The notes beneath the pieces are model-generated. The model ran no database searches, was not told the DNA's origin, and saw only the letters and a list, made by a program, of their open reading frames with translations. The translations under genes and the position numbers were made by a program. DNA of 64,000 bases from UBA1127 sp034422455 (GTDB lineage: Bacteria > Chloroflexota > Dehalococcoidia > Lucifugimonadales > UBA1127): the NCBI GenBank assembly GCA_034422455.1, contig DAOUJQ010000011.1:62001-126000 (forward strand). The letters run 5' to 3'. Of this stretch, positions 17,131 to 26,317 are shown piece after piece (position 1 is the stretch's first letter; every line of letters starts with the position of its first letter).

Positions 17131-17916
17131 TCAGTTCCTTGCCGGGCGCAACAGAAGCATCCCGTACCCGTAGGAACGATGCCGGCCGACGCCGTGGGCC
17201 AACAGGCTGGAAAACGCCTCCGAGTCTGTGACCCGCAGCACACCTCGCAGCACGGCGTCCGGGCCCTCGCTCTGCCGGCCCCGAAGGGCACGCACCGCCC
17301 GTGTGCGACGAAAGGCCACCAGCTTAGCCTCCTCCAGTTCCGCACCACTATCCAACCGCTTCCCCAGCCACTCCCGATAGACTTCCTCTCTACTGCGTTC
17401 CATGCTGCCCTTTGGCTGCTGTACCAGCGCCTCCCACTGGAAGACGTCGCACTCCTTGCCTGGACGTGAGCCGCCCTCCCGGAACACTCGGGCATGGCCT
17501 ACGGGAATGCGGCCAGCGTCTCGCTGCAACCGCACAACCGGCCTGACCCGCACCTCAAACCCCAATCGAATGTCGCGCTTCCATTCCATCGGCATGGGTT
17601 TGGACTGCAGGCGATCCGTCGAGATAACCTCGATGTGCAGAGGGTCACCGAAGCATGCGGCGGCCACTCGCAGATCATCGGCGTTGGCGCGGCTGTACCC
17701 GTACAGCGTACCCATCACTGCCCCGCGCACGGCACGCAGCCGGAAGGGCTTGGGGGCGAGGTCACCGAAGCACTCCACCAGGAGACAGTGCAGGGCGTGG
17801 TCCTGGTCCGCGAAGCCTCGCAGACCCATCCAGCGATGCAGGCTGCGAAGGTCAACGTCGGTGCACACCATCTGGAGCGCCGCTGTCGAACCACCGACGA
17901 AGTAGTTATCCGTCAT
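17131..17916 (-). CDS. cas6e: Cas6e (Cse3/CasE) crRNA endonuclease
   Basis: A 261-residue Cas6e, which cuts the pre-crRNA at the base of each repeat hairpin and stays bound to the 3' end of the crRNA in Cascade. The N-terminus includes the family-typical LHRWMGLRGFADQDHALHCLL and the C-terminus has the Gly-rich loop SYGYGMLLLRPARN. Length is a little above the E. coli protein (about 200). Its start overlaps the cas5 stop by 4 bases. The repeat stem CCCCGC/GCGGGG in this array is the same as that of E. coli, in line with a Cas6e of this kind. Confidence 0.95.
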   Translation of the reverse strand: MTDNYFVGGSTAALQMVCTDVDLRSLHRWMGLRGFADQDHALHCLLVECFGDLAPKPFRLRAVRGAVMGTLYGYSRANADDLRVAAACFGDPLHIEVISTDRLQSKPMPMEWKRDIRLGFEVRVRPVVRLQRDAGRIPVGHARVFREGGSRPGKECDVFQWEALVQQPKGSMERSREEVYREWLGKRLDSGAELEEAKLVAFRRTRAVRALRGRQSEGPDAVLRGVLRVTDSEAFSSLLAHGVGRHRSYGYGMLLLRPARN

Positions 17917-18683
17917 CGGCCTCTCCCTTCTCTAGGCCTATCGCCGCCACTGCCGACGAATCGCGAGGGGTCCACGGAAACCTCCGCCACCCATCGCCCG
18001 CCCCCGTGCAGCCCGGAGCGCCAGTTCCGTTGGTCGGTGATGGCATAGGTCCGGCTCGGCTTGATCTCCTCCGCCCCCTCATGCACGGGCCACAGGAGCC
18101 GAATGCCCGGTCTTGTATTCAGAACTTGCGGTAGGCGCCACTTCAACAGGGCAGCTAATGCCGAATTCGCCTCGATATCGCCGGTCGCCAAGGGGACAGA
18201 GGGAAGACACGGCTTGCGGCCGATGAAGAGGGGCCTGGCCGGTTCTTCCAGGGCCGACTTCACAGCATCCAACGCAGGGTCTTCCGCATCCGGGTCCAGT
18301 CGCAGCGCCACAGTGACGAGGGCATCCGCCCAGTAGTCGCGATAGCGCAGGTGCGGCGCATCATAGGTGTTGGCGCCGCCGGCCCGCCCCTCCGGTTCGC
18401 CCCGTGTCGTCCATCCTCTATCGGACGATCCCAACAGCGCCGTCTGGAAGTCGCGCATCCGCAGACCGCCGTAGGGCTCTCGGTCGATGCGGGCCGCAAA
18501 GACCAGCCGATCCTGCAAACGCTGGTGCCGCTCCCGCTCCACCCGGCGCCAACCGAGAGCGTTCGCCAAAAGCCCCGTCAGCATAGACGCCGCCGGGAAG
18601 GGACGGATCACGCCGTAGTTGTCAATGATCTCGCCGCCGAAGGCCATCAGCGGCGCTTCCATGGTGAGGATCAAGTGCCGCAT
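17913..18683 (-). CDS. cas5e: Cas5e (CasD), Cascade subunit
   Basis: A 256-residue Cas5e that binds the 5' handle of the crRNA. It shows the N-terminal RAMP pattern LILTMEAPLMAFGG and IDNYGVIRPFPAASMLTGLL, the canonical Cas5 start. It lies between cas7e (3 bases apart) and cas6e (4-base overlap). Length is near normal. No anomaly seen. Confidence 0.95.
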   Translation of the reverse strand: MRHLILTMEAPLMAFGGEIIDNYGVIRPFPAASMLTGLLANALGWRRVERERHQRLQDRLVFAARIDREPYGGLRMRDFQTALLGSSDRGWTTRGEPEGRAGGANTYDAPHLRYRDYWADALVTVALRLDPDAEDPALDAVKSALEEPARPLFIGRKPCLPSVPLATGDIEANSALAALLKWRLPQVLNTRPGIRLLWPVHEGAEEIKPSRTYAITDQRNWRSGLHGGGRWVAEVSVDPSRFVGSGGDRPREGRGR

Positions 18684-18686
18684 GGT

Positions 18687-19862
18687 CTACTCCGCCTCCC
18701 CGCTGCGGACGGCTTCAGCCGCCCAGAAGGCCAGGTGGTCCAAGGGAAGCCGCTCCGCGCCTGGTACGCTGCACTCCTCCACCGCCATCACTCTTCGTGC
18801 TTCATTGAGGCCATAGGCGTCGTCCAGCCTCCCCAAGTGCTGGGACAACCGTTCCGCCGCCGCCTCAATCTGCGCCTTGGCGGGAGTTCGGAAGGCGTTG
18901 GCTAGGCTGCGCGGCTGGCGCGTCCCCGCCTCGATCAGCATCAGGTCGGCGTACCCGTAGGGCGCCGTAGACCCCAGCTTGGCTCCTGGCGATACCGTGG
19001 CTATCAAATGGATGAGGTGCTCAACCACCGCTGCGGCGAGTCTCCGGTCCGCCGACTCCCACGTTTTGGCATCACAGCCCTCGATGTTGGACACCAGCCC
19101 CGGCACGTCCACAACCACGTATCCGTAGAACAACCCGGCCGTCAGCTCCATATCGCCGATGTAGGCCGCGCCCGGGTCTTCGTCCTCCCGCTGCAGATCG
19201 TCTACCACGGAGAAGTAGTCACTCTCACTCTCTTCCCGGTGTACCGTGAAGGCATGCGCCACGTGGACCGCGGCCTCGATGTTCGCGCCCGGGTCGGACG
19301 TCACCATCCGTCCAAAGAGCGCGCCCTCCAAGCCGCCGGGCAGCCGGGCGGTCTCCCGGAAAGTCCGAAAGTTGGCGCCTTCGCCCTGACGCAAGTTGAA
19401 CAGGGCCTCTACCGCCTTCTTGGCCTCGTTAACATCGTTGGGGTTGGCCTGACAAATCTCGGCGGCCCGCTCCTTCAAGTATTCCACCTCCGGGTAGCCA
19501 AGGAGCAGAGGTTGGCGCCCAGATTCCGCAGCCCCGCTCCCACCGTACACGCCCACGTTGAAAGCCTCTTCCACAGCTGCGAGTACGCCCTCATCGATAC
19601 CGCTCCCCATACGGAGAGGTTGAATCACAGATCGCTCCACCACGTTGCGGGAACGGACTGCGGTCTCGGCTCCGGGGATGTTGCGGAGGGCGAAACCATC
19701 TTCCGCCATGCGCCAGTGCCGCTTGAGACATTGGGACGAAATGCGGGTGCGCACGGCTCCGCCAAAGGGCATCCGCTTGGCCAAGCCGCTGTCGTCCCGG
19801 TTCAGCAGCGCTGCCGGGTAGGAGTGAAGGGTGTGGATCTGCAGGAAACGTGGTGTGGCCAT
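18687..19862 (-). CDS. cas7e: Cas7e (Cse4/CasC), Cascade backbone
   Basis: A 391-residue Cas7e that forms the six-subunit filament along the crRNA spacer. The N-terminus, FLQIHTLHSYPAALLNRDD then FGGAVRTRISSQCLKRHWR, is diagnostic. The start ATG is preceded by GAGGAG. It is the third gene of the cascade operon, with short spacing on both sides. Length is typical of the family. Confidence 0.96.
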   Translation of the reverse strand: MATPRFLQIHTLHSYPAALLNRDDSGLAKRMPFGGAVRTRISSQCLKRHWRMAEDGFALRNIPGAETAVRSRNVVERSVIQPLRMGSGIDEGVLAAVEEAFNVGVYGGSGAAESGRQPLLLGYPEVEYLKERAAEICQANPNDVNEAKKAVEALFNLRQGEGANFRTFRETARLPGGLEGALFGRMVTSDPGANIEAAVHVAHAFTVHREESESDYFSVVDDLQREDEDPGAAYIGDMELTAGLFYGYVVVDVPGLVSNIEGCDAKTWESADRRLAAAVVEHLIHLIATVSPGAKLGSTAPYGYADLMLIEAGTRQPRSLANAFRTPAKAQIEAAAERLSQHLGRLDDAYGLNEARRVMAVEECSVPGAERLPLDHLAFWAAEAVRSGEAE

Positions 19863-19882
19863 TATCGATCTCCTCTCTAGCG

Positions 19883-20497
19883 TTAGTTGCTTCCATCGTC
19901 TTGGACTGCGCCGCGCCGTTCAGCCTGGTAGTAGGCCCGCGCGATGCGGTGGCGCGCCTGTTCCGCTGCCTCCTCGTTGTATCCTTCGTTCAGGATGAAA
20001 GAGGCCATCTCCCGCCAGTTGAACCGCACATCAGAAGCAAGCATTCGGAAAAGCCGGGCAAGCAATGTTCGCAGCATTGGCCCTCTTGCGGTCAGCAACC
20101 GGTTTAGCCGCGATTCACTATAGAAACCCCTAGCGGCCTGGGCTTCTCTGCCCCAAAACAAGGCCTGTCCCACAGGCATATATCCATTGTGAGCGGTGCG
20201 GGCAACTCCGTTCCCGCTGCTGGTAGGCGTCATCAATGCGATGCCGTGAAGGATAAGAGCCCATTTGCGCTCCACTACAGGGTTGCCAAGCAAGTCATAC
20301 TCGGCCATTAGCCGCCAGAAGGCGGCTGCATCCGGGTTGTCCGGGTCCATGCGGCGCAAGGCGGCAACGTCGCCGCGGTGGTGAGTGGCAAGATGAGCCA
20401 CCTTGCTCGCAAGGCTGACCGCGTTGTCGCCCCAAGATTGGAGTTGGCCGTGCCCGGCTGGGGAGTCACCTGAGCGAGTGACCTGAGAGCTGGTCAT
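19883..20497 (-). CDS. cse2: Cse2 (CasB), Cascade small subunit
   Basis: A 204-residue Cse2, the helical small subunit of Cascade that stabilises the R-loop. Recognisable features include DPDNPDAAAFWRLMAEYDLL and PMLRTLLARLFRMLA near the middle. ATGA overlap with cse1 shows translational coupling, and cas7e follows 20 bases downstream. Sequence similarity in this family is weak; position and length support the call. Confidence 0.92.
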   Translation of the reverse strand: MTSSQVTRSGDSPAGHGQLQSWGDNAVSLASKVAHLATHHRGDVAALRRMDPDNPDAAAFWRLMAEYDLLGNPVVERKWALILHGIALMTPTSSGNGVARTAHNGYMPVGQALFWGREAQAARGFYSESRLNRLLTARGPMLRTLLARLFRMLASDVRFNWREMASFILNEGYNEEAAEQARHRIARAYYQAERRGAVQDDGSN

Positions 20498-22080
20498 ACA
20501 TCATCCTCCTTAGTGCTTTGGTCAAAGAGGAACGGCAGGCCACTATTCGCACGCAACCGCCCCTCGAATAGCCCCTCAGCGTTGACGGCTGCCTTGTAGC
20601 GGTGAATGGCCGGACAGGGCAGCGATTCTGTCGCGTCACGGAGCAGACCGTGGGCGCGGTCCACCACACCGTCGGCGCCATTGAGCAGCCAGTGATTGCG
20701 GATGCCCTCCCTGTCCTGGCTGTCCGCCTCGAACTCCCGCTGCAGGTCATCAAAGAATGTCGCGTCCACAATGTCGTCCAGGCGGTTGAGCCAGGGACGT
20801 GCCAACGCGCGGTGCTCGCGGCTTACCTGTGCGCTGTCTCCGCGGGCGGAAAAGACTTGGATCGCGTGACTGAGGAGCCGCTGGACGATGGCTATCTGAT
20901 CGATACGACGTTTGGCAATGTCTCCGATGTCCTCCATCCCGCTAAGCCCCATCATGGCGGTCTTGAACCTGTGGCGAACGGGGATGCTGCGCTCGTAATA
21001 CCCTTCAGTTTTGCCCTGACCGCGCACCGTCGCCCTAGCCACCAACTCCATTGGGGACGGGTCTTGCGCCTCTGCGGGAGTTGGCTTGAGCAGCGCCGGT
21101 CTTGTCCATTGGGTCAGGTAGTCCGTGATCCGCTTGTAGGTGAATCCACCGGCACCGAGGGTGAGGGGCACATCTTCACGGGAAGGGTCGATGGGAGCCC
21201 ACGGGTCGCCGGTCTTGCCCTTTAGCATCTTTCCTTCAATACGGGCCACCTTGGTGCTCGTCCGCCATGCGCAGAGGACGCCTTCATCCCATGCCAGGCG
21301 CACCCTGCGGCATACTTCGATATACAAGGGGTGGAAGCCCGACGGAAGGCGTGATTCCGGCGCCGTTCCGTCCCAGGGCAGCGTCCACAAGAGCGGTATA
21401 CCGTCGTCACCCCGATAGTGTGGATAGTCCTGGAGGATACCCGGCAGGAACTCCATGAGAGCGACGATATCCCGCTTGACATGAGGTCCTGGCCTGCCTC
21501 CGGCTGGCGCTAGCGAAAACGCCGGACGATTCCCCAATCCGCCGTTCATGCGCGAGATGCCGTAGTTGTTCGCTCCGCCGAACCCCTCCATCGTCTGCAA
21601 CGTCACCAGCGCGAAGGTCCAATCGTCCGCCTCAGCCTGAGCCGCCACCGTCGACTTGAGGTCGTGGTTCTTGGACGTGACCAGCATATCCAACTCATCC
21701 GGGGTTTCCACGCGATTCTTGTAGTCTTCCGTACGTGCATGTGACGACGCCGGCGGCTGCATGAACACAGGCCTCGTGATGTCCACGACGACCAGTTGCC
21801 AGGGTTCGTCGTCAGGATAGTCCTCCGCAGTCAGCCCCCGGATGATCTCGCGCCACGCGTCAGCGTCCTCCGGCGGCTCCTCGAAGCCCGCGCGCTGCAT
21901 GGCGATGACGCCCAGCTGGACCAGAAAGGCGTGCCAGGCGTGGCGCTGGTGCGGCCGCAGTGCGGGGAAGGCGTCTACGTGGTCCGCCATCAGCGCGGCG
22001 TAGACGTCCGGCAGTGACGCCTTCTTGCTCTCGTCTGCGGATTCCATGCGAATGAGAGGTTCCATCAGTAGGTTGAACAC
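20494..22080 (-). CDS. cse1: Cse1 (Cas8e/CasA), Cascade large subunit
   Basis: A 528-residue Cse1 that recognises the PAM and recruits Cas3. The start is GTG, chosen because it puts the family motif FNLLMEPLI (usual FNLLxEPWI) at residue 2 and lies 5 bases after AGGAGG. RPHQRHAWHAFLVQL near residue 42 is also typical. It begins the cascade operon and has its own promoter upstream. The next ORF overlaps by 4 bases. Length is in the normal 500-560 range. Confidence 0.95.
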   Translation of the reverse strand: MFNLLMEPLIRMESADESKKASLPDVYAALMADHVDAFPALRPHQRHAWHAFLVQLGVIAMQRAGFEEPPEDADAWREIIRGLTAEDYPDDEPWQLVVVDITRPVFMQPPASSHARTEDYKNRVETPDELDMLVTSKNHDLKSTVAAQAEADDWTFALVTLQTMEGFGGANNYGISRMNGGLGNRPAFSLAPAGGRPGPHVKRDIVALMEFLPGILQDYPHYRGDDGIPLLWTLPWDGTAPESRLPSGFHPLYIEVCRRVRLAWDEGVLCAWRTSTKVARIEGKMLKGKTGDPWAPIDPSREDVPLTLGAGGFTYKRITDYLTQWTRPALLKPTPAEAQDPSPMELVARATVRGQGKTEGYYERSIPVRHRFKTAMMGLSGMEDIGDIAKRRIDQIAIVQRLLSHAIQVFSARGDSAQVSREHRALARPWLNRLDDIVDATFFDDLQREFEADSQDREGIRNHWLLNGADGVVDRAHGLLRDATESLPCPAIHRYKAAVNAEGLFEGRLRANSGLPFLFDQSTKEDDV

Positions 22081-22115
22081 GCACTCCTCCTCGTGTTCTT
22101 AACGAGAATAGAACT

Positions 22116-22143
22116 AGTGTACGGAAAAGAATGCGTGTGTCAA
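22116..22143 (-). promoter_or_regulatory. Promoter of the cascade operon
   Basis: On the minus strand TTGACA (22138-22143) is followed after 16 bases by TACACT (22116-22121), a good sigma-70 match. The cse1 GTG follows 36 bases below the -10 box. This gives the cse1-cas2 operon its own promoter, separate from cas3. Confidence 0.65.
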
Positions 22144-22162
22144 GGAAGTTAGCAGGCGTGTT

Positions 22163-24826
22163 TCAGCCCTCTCGCCGCAACCCCAAGCGATCGTAGCGGA
22201 ATCGCCTGTCGTCGATCCCGAAGACAAACCCGCCGGCGGCGGGCGCGGGCGCTGCCCCGGCCGGCTCCTCGACATTGACGCCACGCAGCCACCGCGCCGG
22301 GACCGCAATGCGGTCGATGGGCTGGCCGTACGGGAACGGGCTTGGCTGCGGCGGCGTCAGCTCCACGTCGATGCCCTCGTCGCCCAACCGGGTGCGGATT
22401 TTCTCCTCATTCGTTCCAAAGAGGACGTCCCTGTTATCGTCGCCAAAGAAGGACTTGTCCCGTCGGATGATAGCCTGGCGGGCAGTCAGTCTCTCGGCAA
22501 GCTCTCCGCCTTCCACCCAGATCGCATGTTCCCGCCAAGCCTCCCCCATTTGCTGCACAAGATCCGCCAACGCGTCGGGGTGGGTCGCTCTTTCCACCAG
22601 CATCCGGTTCATCTCCGGTATCCGCCACTCGGCATGTTCCAGCGTCAATCGCCGCGTGGCCTCCAGGATGCGAACGTCCTCGTACACCCCACCGTAGCGG
22701 CCGAGGCCATTGGCGGCTGGTCCCCGTTCAAGCAGCGGCGAGAGGTCATCGCCCTTCGGCATCACGACGATGCAGCGGGGGATGCCGTGCGCGGCAGGGC
22801 GCTCCCGTGCCCGATGGCGGTGCAGCCGCCCGATGCGTTGCAGCAGCACGTCCGCCGGGCACAGGTCCGTGAGCAGCAGGTCCGCGTCGATGTCCAGGGA
22901 TTGCTCCAGGGTCTGGGTTCCGACAACAATCAGTCCCCCGGGCGCGCGCTCCCGCCCCAATTGCTCTTCCACGGCATTGTCCAGCAAGCGGCGATCGCTG
23001 CCGGCAAACCGGCCATGGTGCAGTGTGGCCAAACCGCCACAGTCAAAGAGGAGACCGCGTTCTTCCGCTGCCGCGGCTTCCAGCGCCCGCTGGGTCTCGA
23101 CGGCATGTCCGACGGTGTTGCGCACCACTAGGACTTTGGCCCCGGTGCGTGCGGCTGCCAATGCGACATCGGCCACGCCCCCAAAATCGTGCATTATCGG
23201 ATTGGCTTCCATACGGACAGCCTTGTCGTCGCCGGTCCGTTCAATCCGTATGGTGTCTGGCACGTCTGCGGTCAACATGCTGATAGCAGGGTAAGGAGTC
23301 TTGACGGCAGCATCTAATGGAGGGGGGGCCGCAGAGGCGAGCCATGTCGATCGCGCGGCGGAGCCCAAGGTGGCGGACATGAGCAGTGCATATCCGCCTG
23401 CCTTTTGGTGTGCTTCCAGCAACGCTCGCAGGATCCCTCGCATGTACACATCCGACGCATGGACCTCGTCCACCACCAGCAGGTTGCGAGACAGGCAGGC
23501 CGCGCGCATGTGGGCGTTCTTGACCTGAAGCGCTCCCAACATCGCCTGGTCGACCGTACCAACGGCGATTTGCGCCGCGAGGAAGCGCTTCGCGCTCTCG
23601 GCGGCCCACCGCCGATGCCGGAGGTCATCGTCAGGGTCGTCAGCCCACGCGACGGCGTAATGCGGCAGTTGCTTCCCGGCAGCTCCTCCTGCCTGAAGAT
23701 ACCCGGGTACGGCCAACACCGGCTCCGGCTGTTTATCCGTTGGGTAGAGGCGCTCCACGAAATCTGTCACGCGTCGGTGTAGTTGCGTCGCCGCGGCGCG
23801 CGTGGGCAATGCAAAGTACAAGCCGTCCACCAACCCTGCCCTGTACATCCGCGCAAACCGCCACAGAGCCGCCTCGGTTTTCCCCGAACCCGTCTCCGAC
23901 TCGATGATGGCGAGCGGAGCATCGAGAGGCACATCGTCACCTGCGGCGCTCTGCACGGCGTTCATGGCGAAAGGAAAAAGTCCATCAAACGTTGGTTGGA
24001 TCCCGGAGAGCAGTGCTCGTTGCCTTTCGACGTCGAGTCCCACCGCTTCGAGGGCTCGACGCGCTGATCTCCGAGCCTGCTGGATATAATCATCCTGCGG
24101 CCGGTCTTCGTAGGGAAACCAAGTTGTGTTGGAGCCGAGCCAGTCGGCCAGATTGCATAACCCGAGGAACATGTGTTGAAAGGCGGGCGCACTGGGGAGC
24201 GGCGGTGCTCCCTTGGTGAAGGCTTTCGGGAACCAGCCCTTGACCATGTCGCCAATGCGCTCTACCTCTTGCTGAGGGTGGAGGGCTTCAAAGCGCCGCC
24301 ACAGGGCCGGGTTTGCTTGCCTGACTCCCTCCAACTGCAGAGGGCGTCCATGATGCGAGAGGGCCGCGATGAGAAGAGCGCACACCGTTTTGCCGCCTCT
24401 GTCGTCCCATTGGGCAGTCGCCTCTTCCCACCAGCCGAGAGCCTGGAAGAACCACGCGGCCGTCTCGGTATCCGCATCGTTGAGGACTGGCGTCAGGTCG
24501 GCGGTGTGGCCCGCGCTCCTGAAACGCCGCCTTCCCCAGGGAAAGTCCTCGTCGAGCCATATCTGCGTCTGAAAGCCGAGGTTTACCTTGCCGATGTCAT
24601 GCAGGCTGGCGAGGACACACAACCGCGCCGCCGTAGTTGCGTCGATGTCGGTCTGCTTTGCACAAGCTGCCAACCGGCCCCGAATGGTCGGCTGAGCTAG
24701 TAGCACCTCAAGACAGGCCCCTACGTCGGCCAAGTGATGCGTAAGCAAGTGGATGCGCTCAGGTCCGCACTCGCGGTATGGGCACGCCTTGGCCCAGAAG
24801 AAACGGGTGTATAGTGGTGTGGACAC
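22163..24826 (-). CDS. cas3: Cas3 HD nuclease-helicase, type I-E
   Basis: An 887-residue Cas3 that degrades the displaced strand of the target after Cascade binding. The HD nuclease domain is N-terminal (ASLHDIGKVNLGFQ). It is followed by a superfamily 2 helicase with Walker A ETGSGKTEAAL, motif II VVDEVHASD, motif III LLMSATLG and motif VI QRIGRLHRH. Both activities appear intact. It is transcribed in the same direction as the cascade genes but is separated from cse1 by 82 bases containing a promoter. A 621-base gap separates it from the divergent AbiE genes. Confidence 0.96.
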   Translation of the reverse strand: MSTPLYTRFFWAKACPYRECGPERIHLLTHHLADVGACLEVLLAQPTIRGRLAACAKQTDIDATTAARLCVLASLHDIGKVNLGFQTQIWLDEDFPWGRRRFRSAGHTADLTPVLNDADTETAAWFFQALGWWEEATAQWDDRGGKTVCALLIAALSHHGRPLQLEGVRQANPALWRRFEALHPQQEVERIGDMVKGWFPKAFTKGAPPLPSAPAFQHMFLGLCNLADWLGSNTTWFPYEDRPQDDYIQQARRSARRALEAVGLDVERQRALLSGIQPTFDGLFPFAMNAVQSAAGDDVPLDAPLAIIESETGSGKTEAALWRFARMYRAGLVDGLYFALPTRAAATQLHRRVTDFVERLYPTDKQPEPVLAVPGYLQAGGAAGKQLPHYAVAWADDPDDDLRHRRWAAESAKRFLAAQIAVGTVDQAMLGALQVKNAHMRAACLSRNLLVVDEVHASDVYMRGILRALLEAHQKAGGYALLMSATLGSAARSTWLASAAPPPLDAAVKTPYPAISMLTADVPDTIRIERTGDDKAVRMEANPIMHDFGGVADVALAAARTGAKVLVVRNTVGHAVETQRALEAAAAEERGLLFDCGGLATLHHGRFAGSDRRLLDNAVEEQLGRERAPGGLIVVGTQTLEQSLDIDADLLLTDLCPADVLLQRIGRLHRHRARERPAAHGIPRCIVVMPKGDDLSPLLERGPAANGLGRYGGVYEDVRILEATRRLTLEHAEWRIPEMNRMLVERATHPDALADLVQQMGEAWREHAIWVEGGELAERLTARQAIIRRDKSFFGDDNRDVLFGTNEEKIRTRLGDEGIDVELTPPQPSPFPYGQPIDRIAVPARWLRGVNVEEPAGAAPAPAAGGFVFGIDDRRFRYDRLGLRREG

Positions 24827-25417
24827 CTTGGTTCCTCAATGCCTTCAGTCCGGCTTGTACAGGGGTACCCCAATCCTTGTGGCTATGGTCGCCAGCGGGC
24901 AGGTTTGGTTCTTGGCATACTAGGCAAACCAAAAGAGGACTTCAAGAAGTAAGCAGCCTTGCATCCTTGTCCATGCTCACACAAGCGTTTAGAAGTTGGT
25001 AGACCCTTACCTCTGGATCTTGTGACATGACCAATTCTCGATACGGAAGTGTGGGGAGACATGCTTGCTTTCATCAATATTGGCGACCCAGTTTGACGAT
25101 ACACAGAACCCCTGATCCCCCTTTGGTCGGTAGGCAGCTCTATCTCCCGGATGTGGCTCGGCGGGTTGTGAAGGAACCAAGCCCCTTGGCTCTATCATCC
25201 TGCTCCCGAGGACAAAGGGACGCAACCTCTCGTCTGTCGTCCCACCCCACAGTGGGCACATAGCCGAACTCCACCATTGCTGTCGTCTTCGACGAAAGTC
25301 CGTCCATGCCAGTGGTGAAAGGCCAATTGGGATTTAGGAGGGAGGTCTTCGCCCCGACTGCTGAAATTATATCGCAGGTAGGGTATATGACCCCTGTACG
25401 GAAATAATCGTCTTCTG
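24827..25417. other. Intergenic gap between divergent cas3 and AbiE genes
   Basis: About 590 bases with no supported gene. Minus-strand frames near 25.0-25.3 kb contain a short Cys/His patch (LCAHCGV) but have no start. Regulatory DNA for both divergent units should lie here. Confidence 0.4.
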
Positions 25418-25435
25418 ATATACTATTTAGTATAT
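25418..25435. promoter_or_regulatory. Perfect palindrome at the AbiE promoter (putative operator)
   Basis: ATATACTATTTAGTATAT is a perfect inverted repeat (8-base arms, 2-base centre) that ends 12 bases before the AbiEi start codon. It contains TATACT, a good -10 box, so a protein bound here would cover the promoter. AbiEi antitoxins are known to repress their own operon by binding inverted repeats, so this is a plausible operator. Confidence 0.65.
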
Positions 25436-25447
25436 TGGGAGAACATT

Positions 25448-26317
25448 ATGACGTATCCTGCCGGAAATACTCTAGCTCCAGTATATGGCGAGGGCGGTCC
25501 GTTTGCTGGCGTGACTGGTCGGCGGCGGAGGCAACTGATGATGCTCCATCGGGTGCTCCATGGACCGTTCGACGCGCTGCAAGCCGCATCCGTGCTCGAT
25601 CTCGATGTCGATCGTACACGCCGCCTTCTTGCAGCGCTCGCGGACAGTGGCTGGCTTGCCCGTGTGCGAAGGGGCTGGTATATAGGTGTGCCTCTAGACG
25701 CATCAGAGCCGGCGGAGTGGCGGGAAGACCCCTGGGTCGTGGCGGCAACGCTCTTCTCTCCAGGCTATATCGGCGGATGGAGCGCCGTCGAGCACTGGGG
25801 ACTGACCGATCAGATCTTTAGCGTCATCTATGTTGTCGTGGGACGGAAGGTCGTCCCAACCCGGCAGAACTTGCAGGGCACCGACTTCTTGATACGAACC
25901 GTGCCCGAGCGCTCCCTGTTCGGAACGCGCCGCGTCTGGCGCCAGCATCTAGCGGTAAATGTGTCAGACCCGCATCGGACAGTTATTGACGTCCTCGACG
26001 TCCCTGCCTCTGCAGGAGGTGTGCTGCACGCTTTCGAAGTCCTACAATCATACTTTGGAAGCGAGCATGTCGACCATGCGAAGCTCTTGGAATACGGCGA
26101 CCGGCTCGGCCGAGGCACCGTGTTCAAGCGGCTTGGATATCTGACGGAACGTGCCAAAATCGCTGACGACGAATTCGTCGAGGCATGCCACAGCCGAATC
26201 ACCAAAGGTCTGAGCCGCCTTGATCCCAGCGGACCACCGAAGGGGCAAATTGTGGCGAGGTGGAATCTGCGAGTGAACACGCGGAGCCTCGCTCCCGACC
26301 AAGGAGCCGGATTGTGA
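25448..26317 (+). CDS. abiEi: AbiEi-like antitoxin / repressor
   Basis: A 289-residue AbiEi-type antitoxin of the type IV toxin-antitoxin family. The N-terminal winged-helix domain (LHRVLHGPFDALQAASVL...RRLLAAL...GWLARVRRGWYIG) is followed by the AbiEi domain with YIGGWSAVEHWGLTDQ, typical of the family, and the C-terminal part (ERSLFGTRRVWRQ...). It neutralises the toxin indirectly and represses the operon. The start follows GGGAG by about 6 bases. The next gene begins in its last codons (GTGA), so the two are translated in coupled fashion. Confidence 0.9.
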   Translation: MTYPAGNTLAPVYGEGGPFAGVTGRRRRQLMMLHRVLHGPFDALQAASVLDLDVDRTRRLLAALADSGWLARVRRGWYIGVPLDASEPAEWREDPWVVAATLFSPGYIGGWSAVEHWGLTDQIFSVIYVVVGRKVVPTRQNLQGTDFLIRTVPERSLFGTRRVWRQHLAVNVSDPHRTVIDVLDVPASAGGVLHAFEVLQSYFGSEHVDHAKLLEYGDRLGRGTVFKRLGYLTERAKIADDEFVEACHSRITKGLSRLDPSGPPKGQIVARWNLRVNTRSLAPDQGAGL

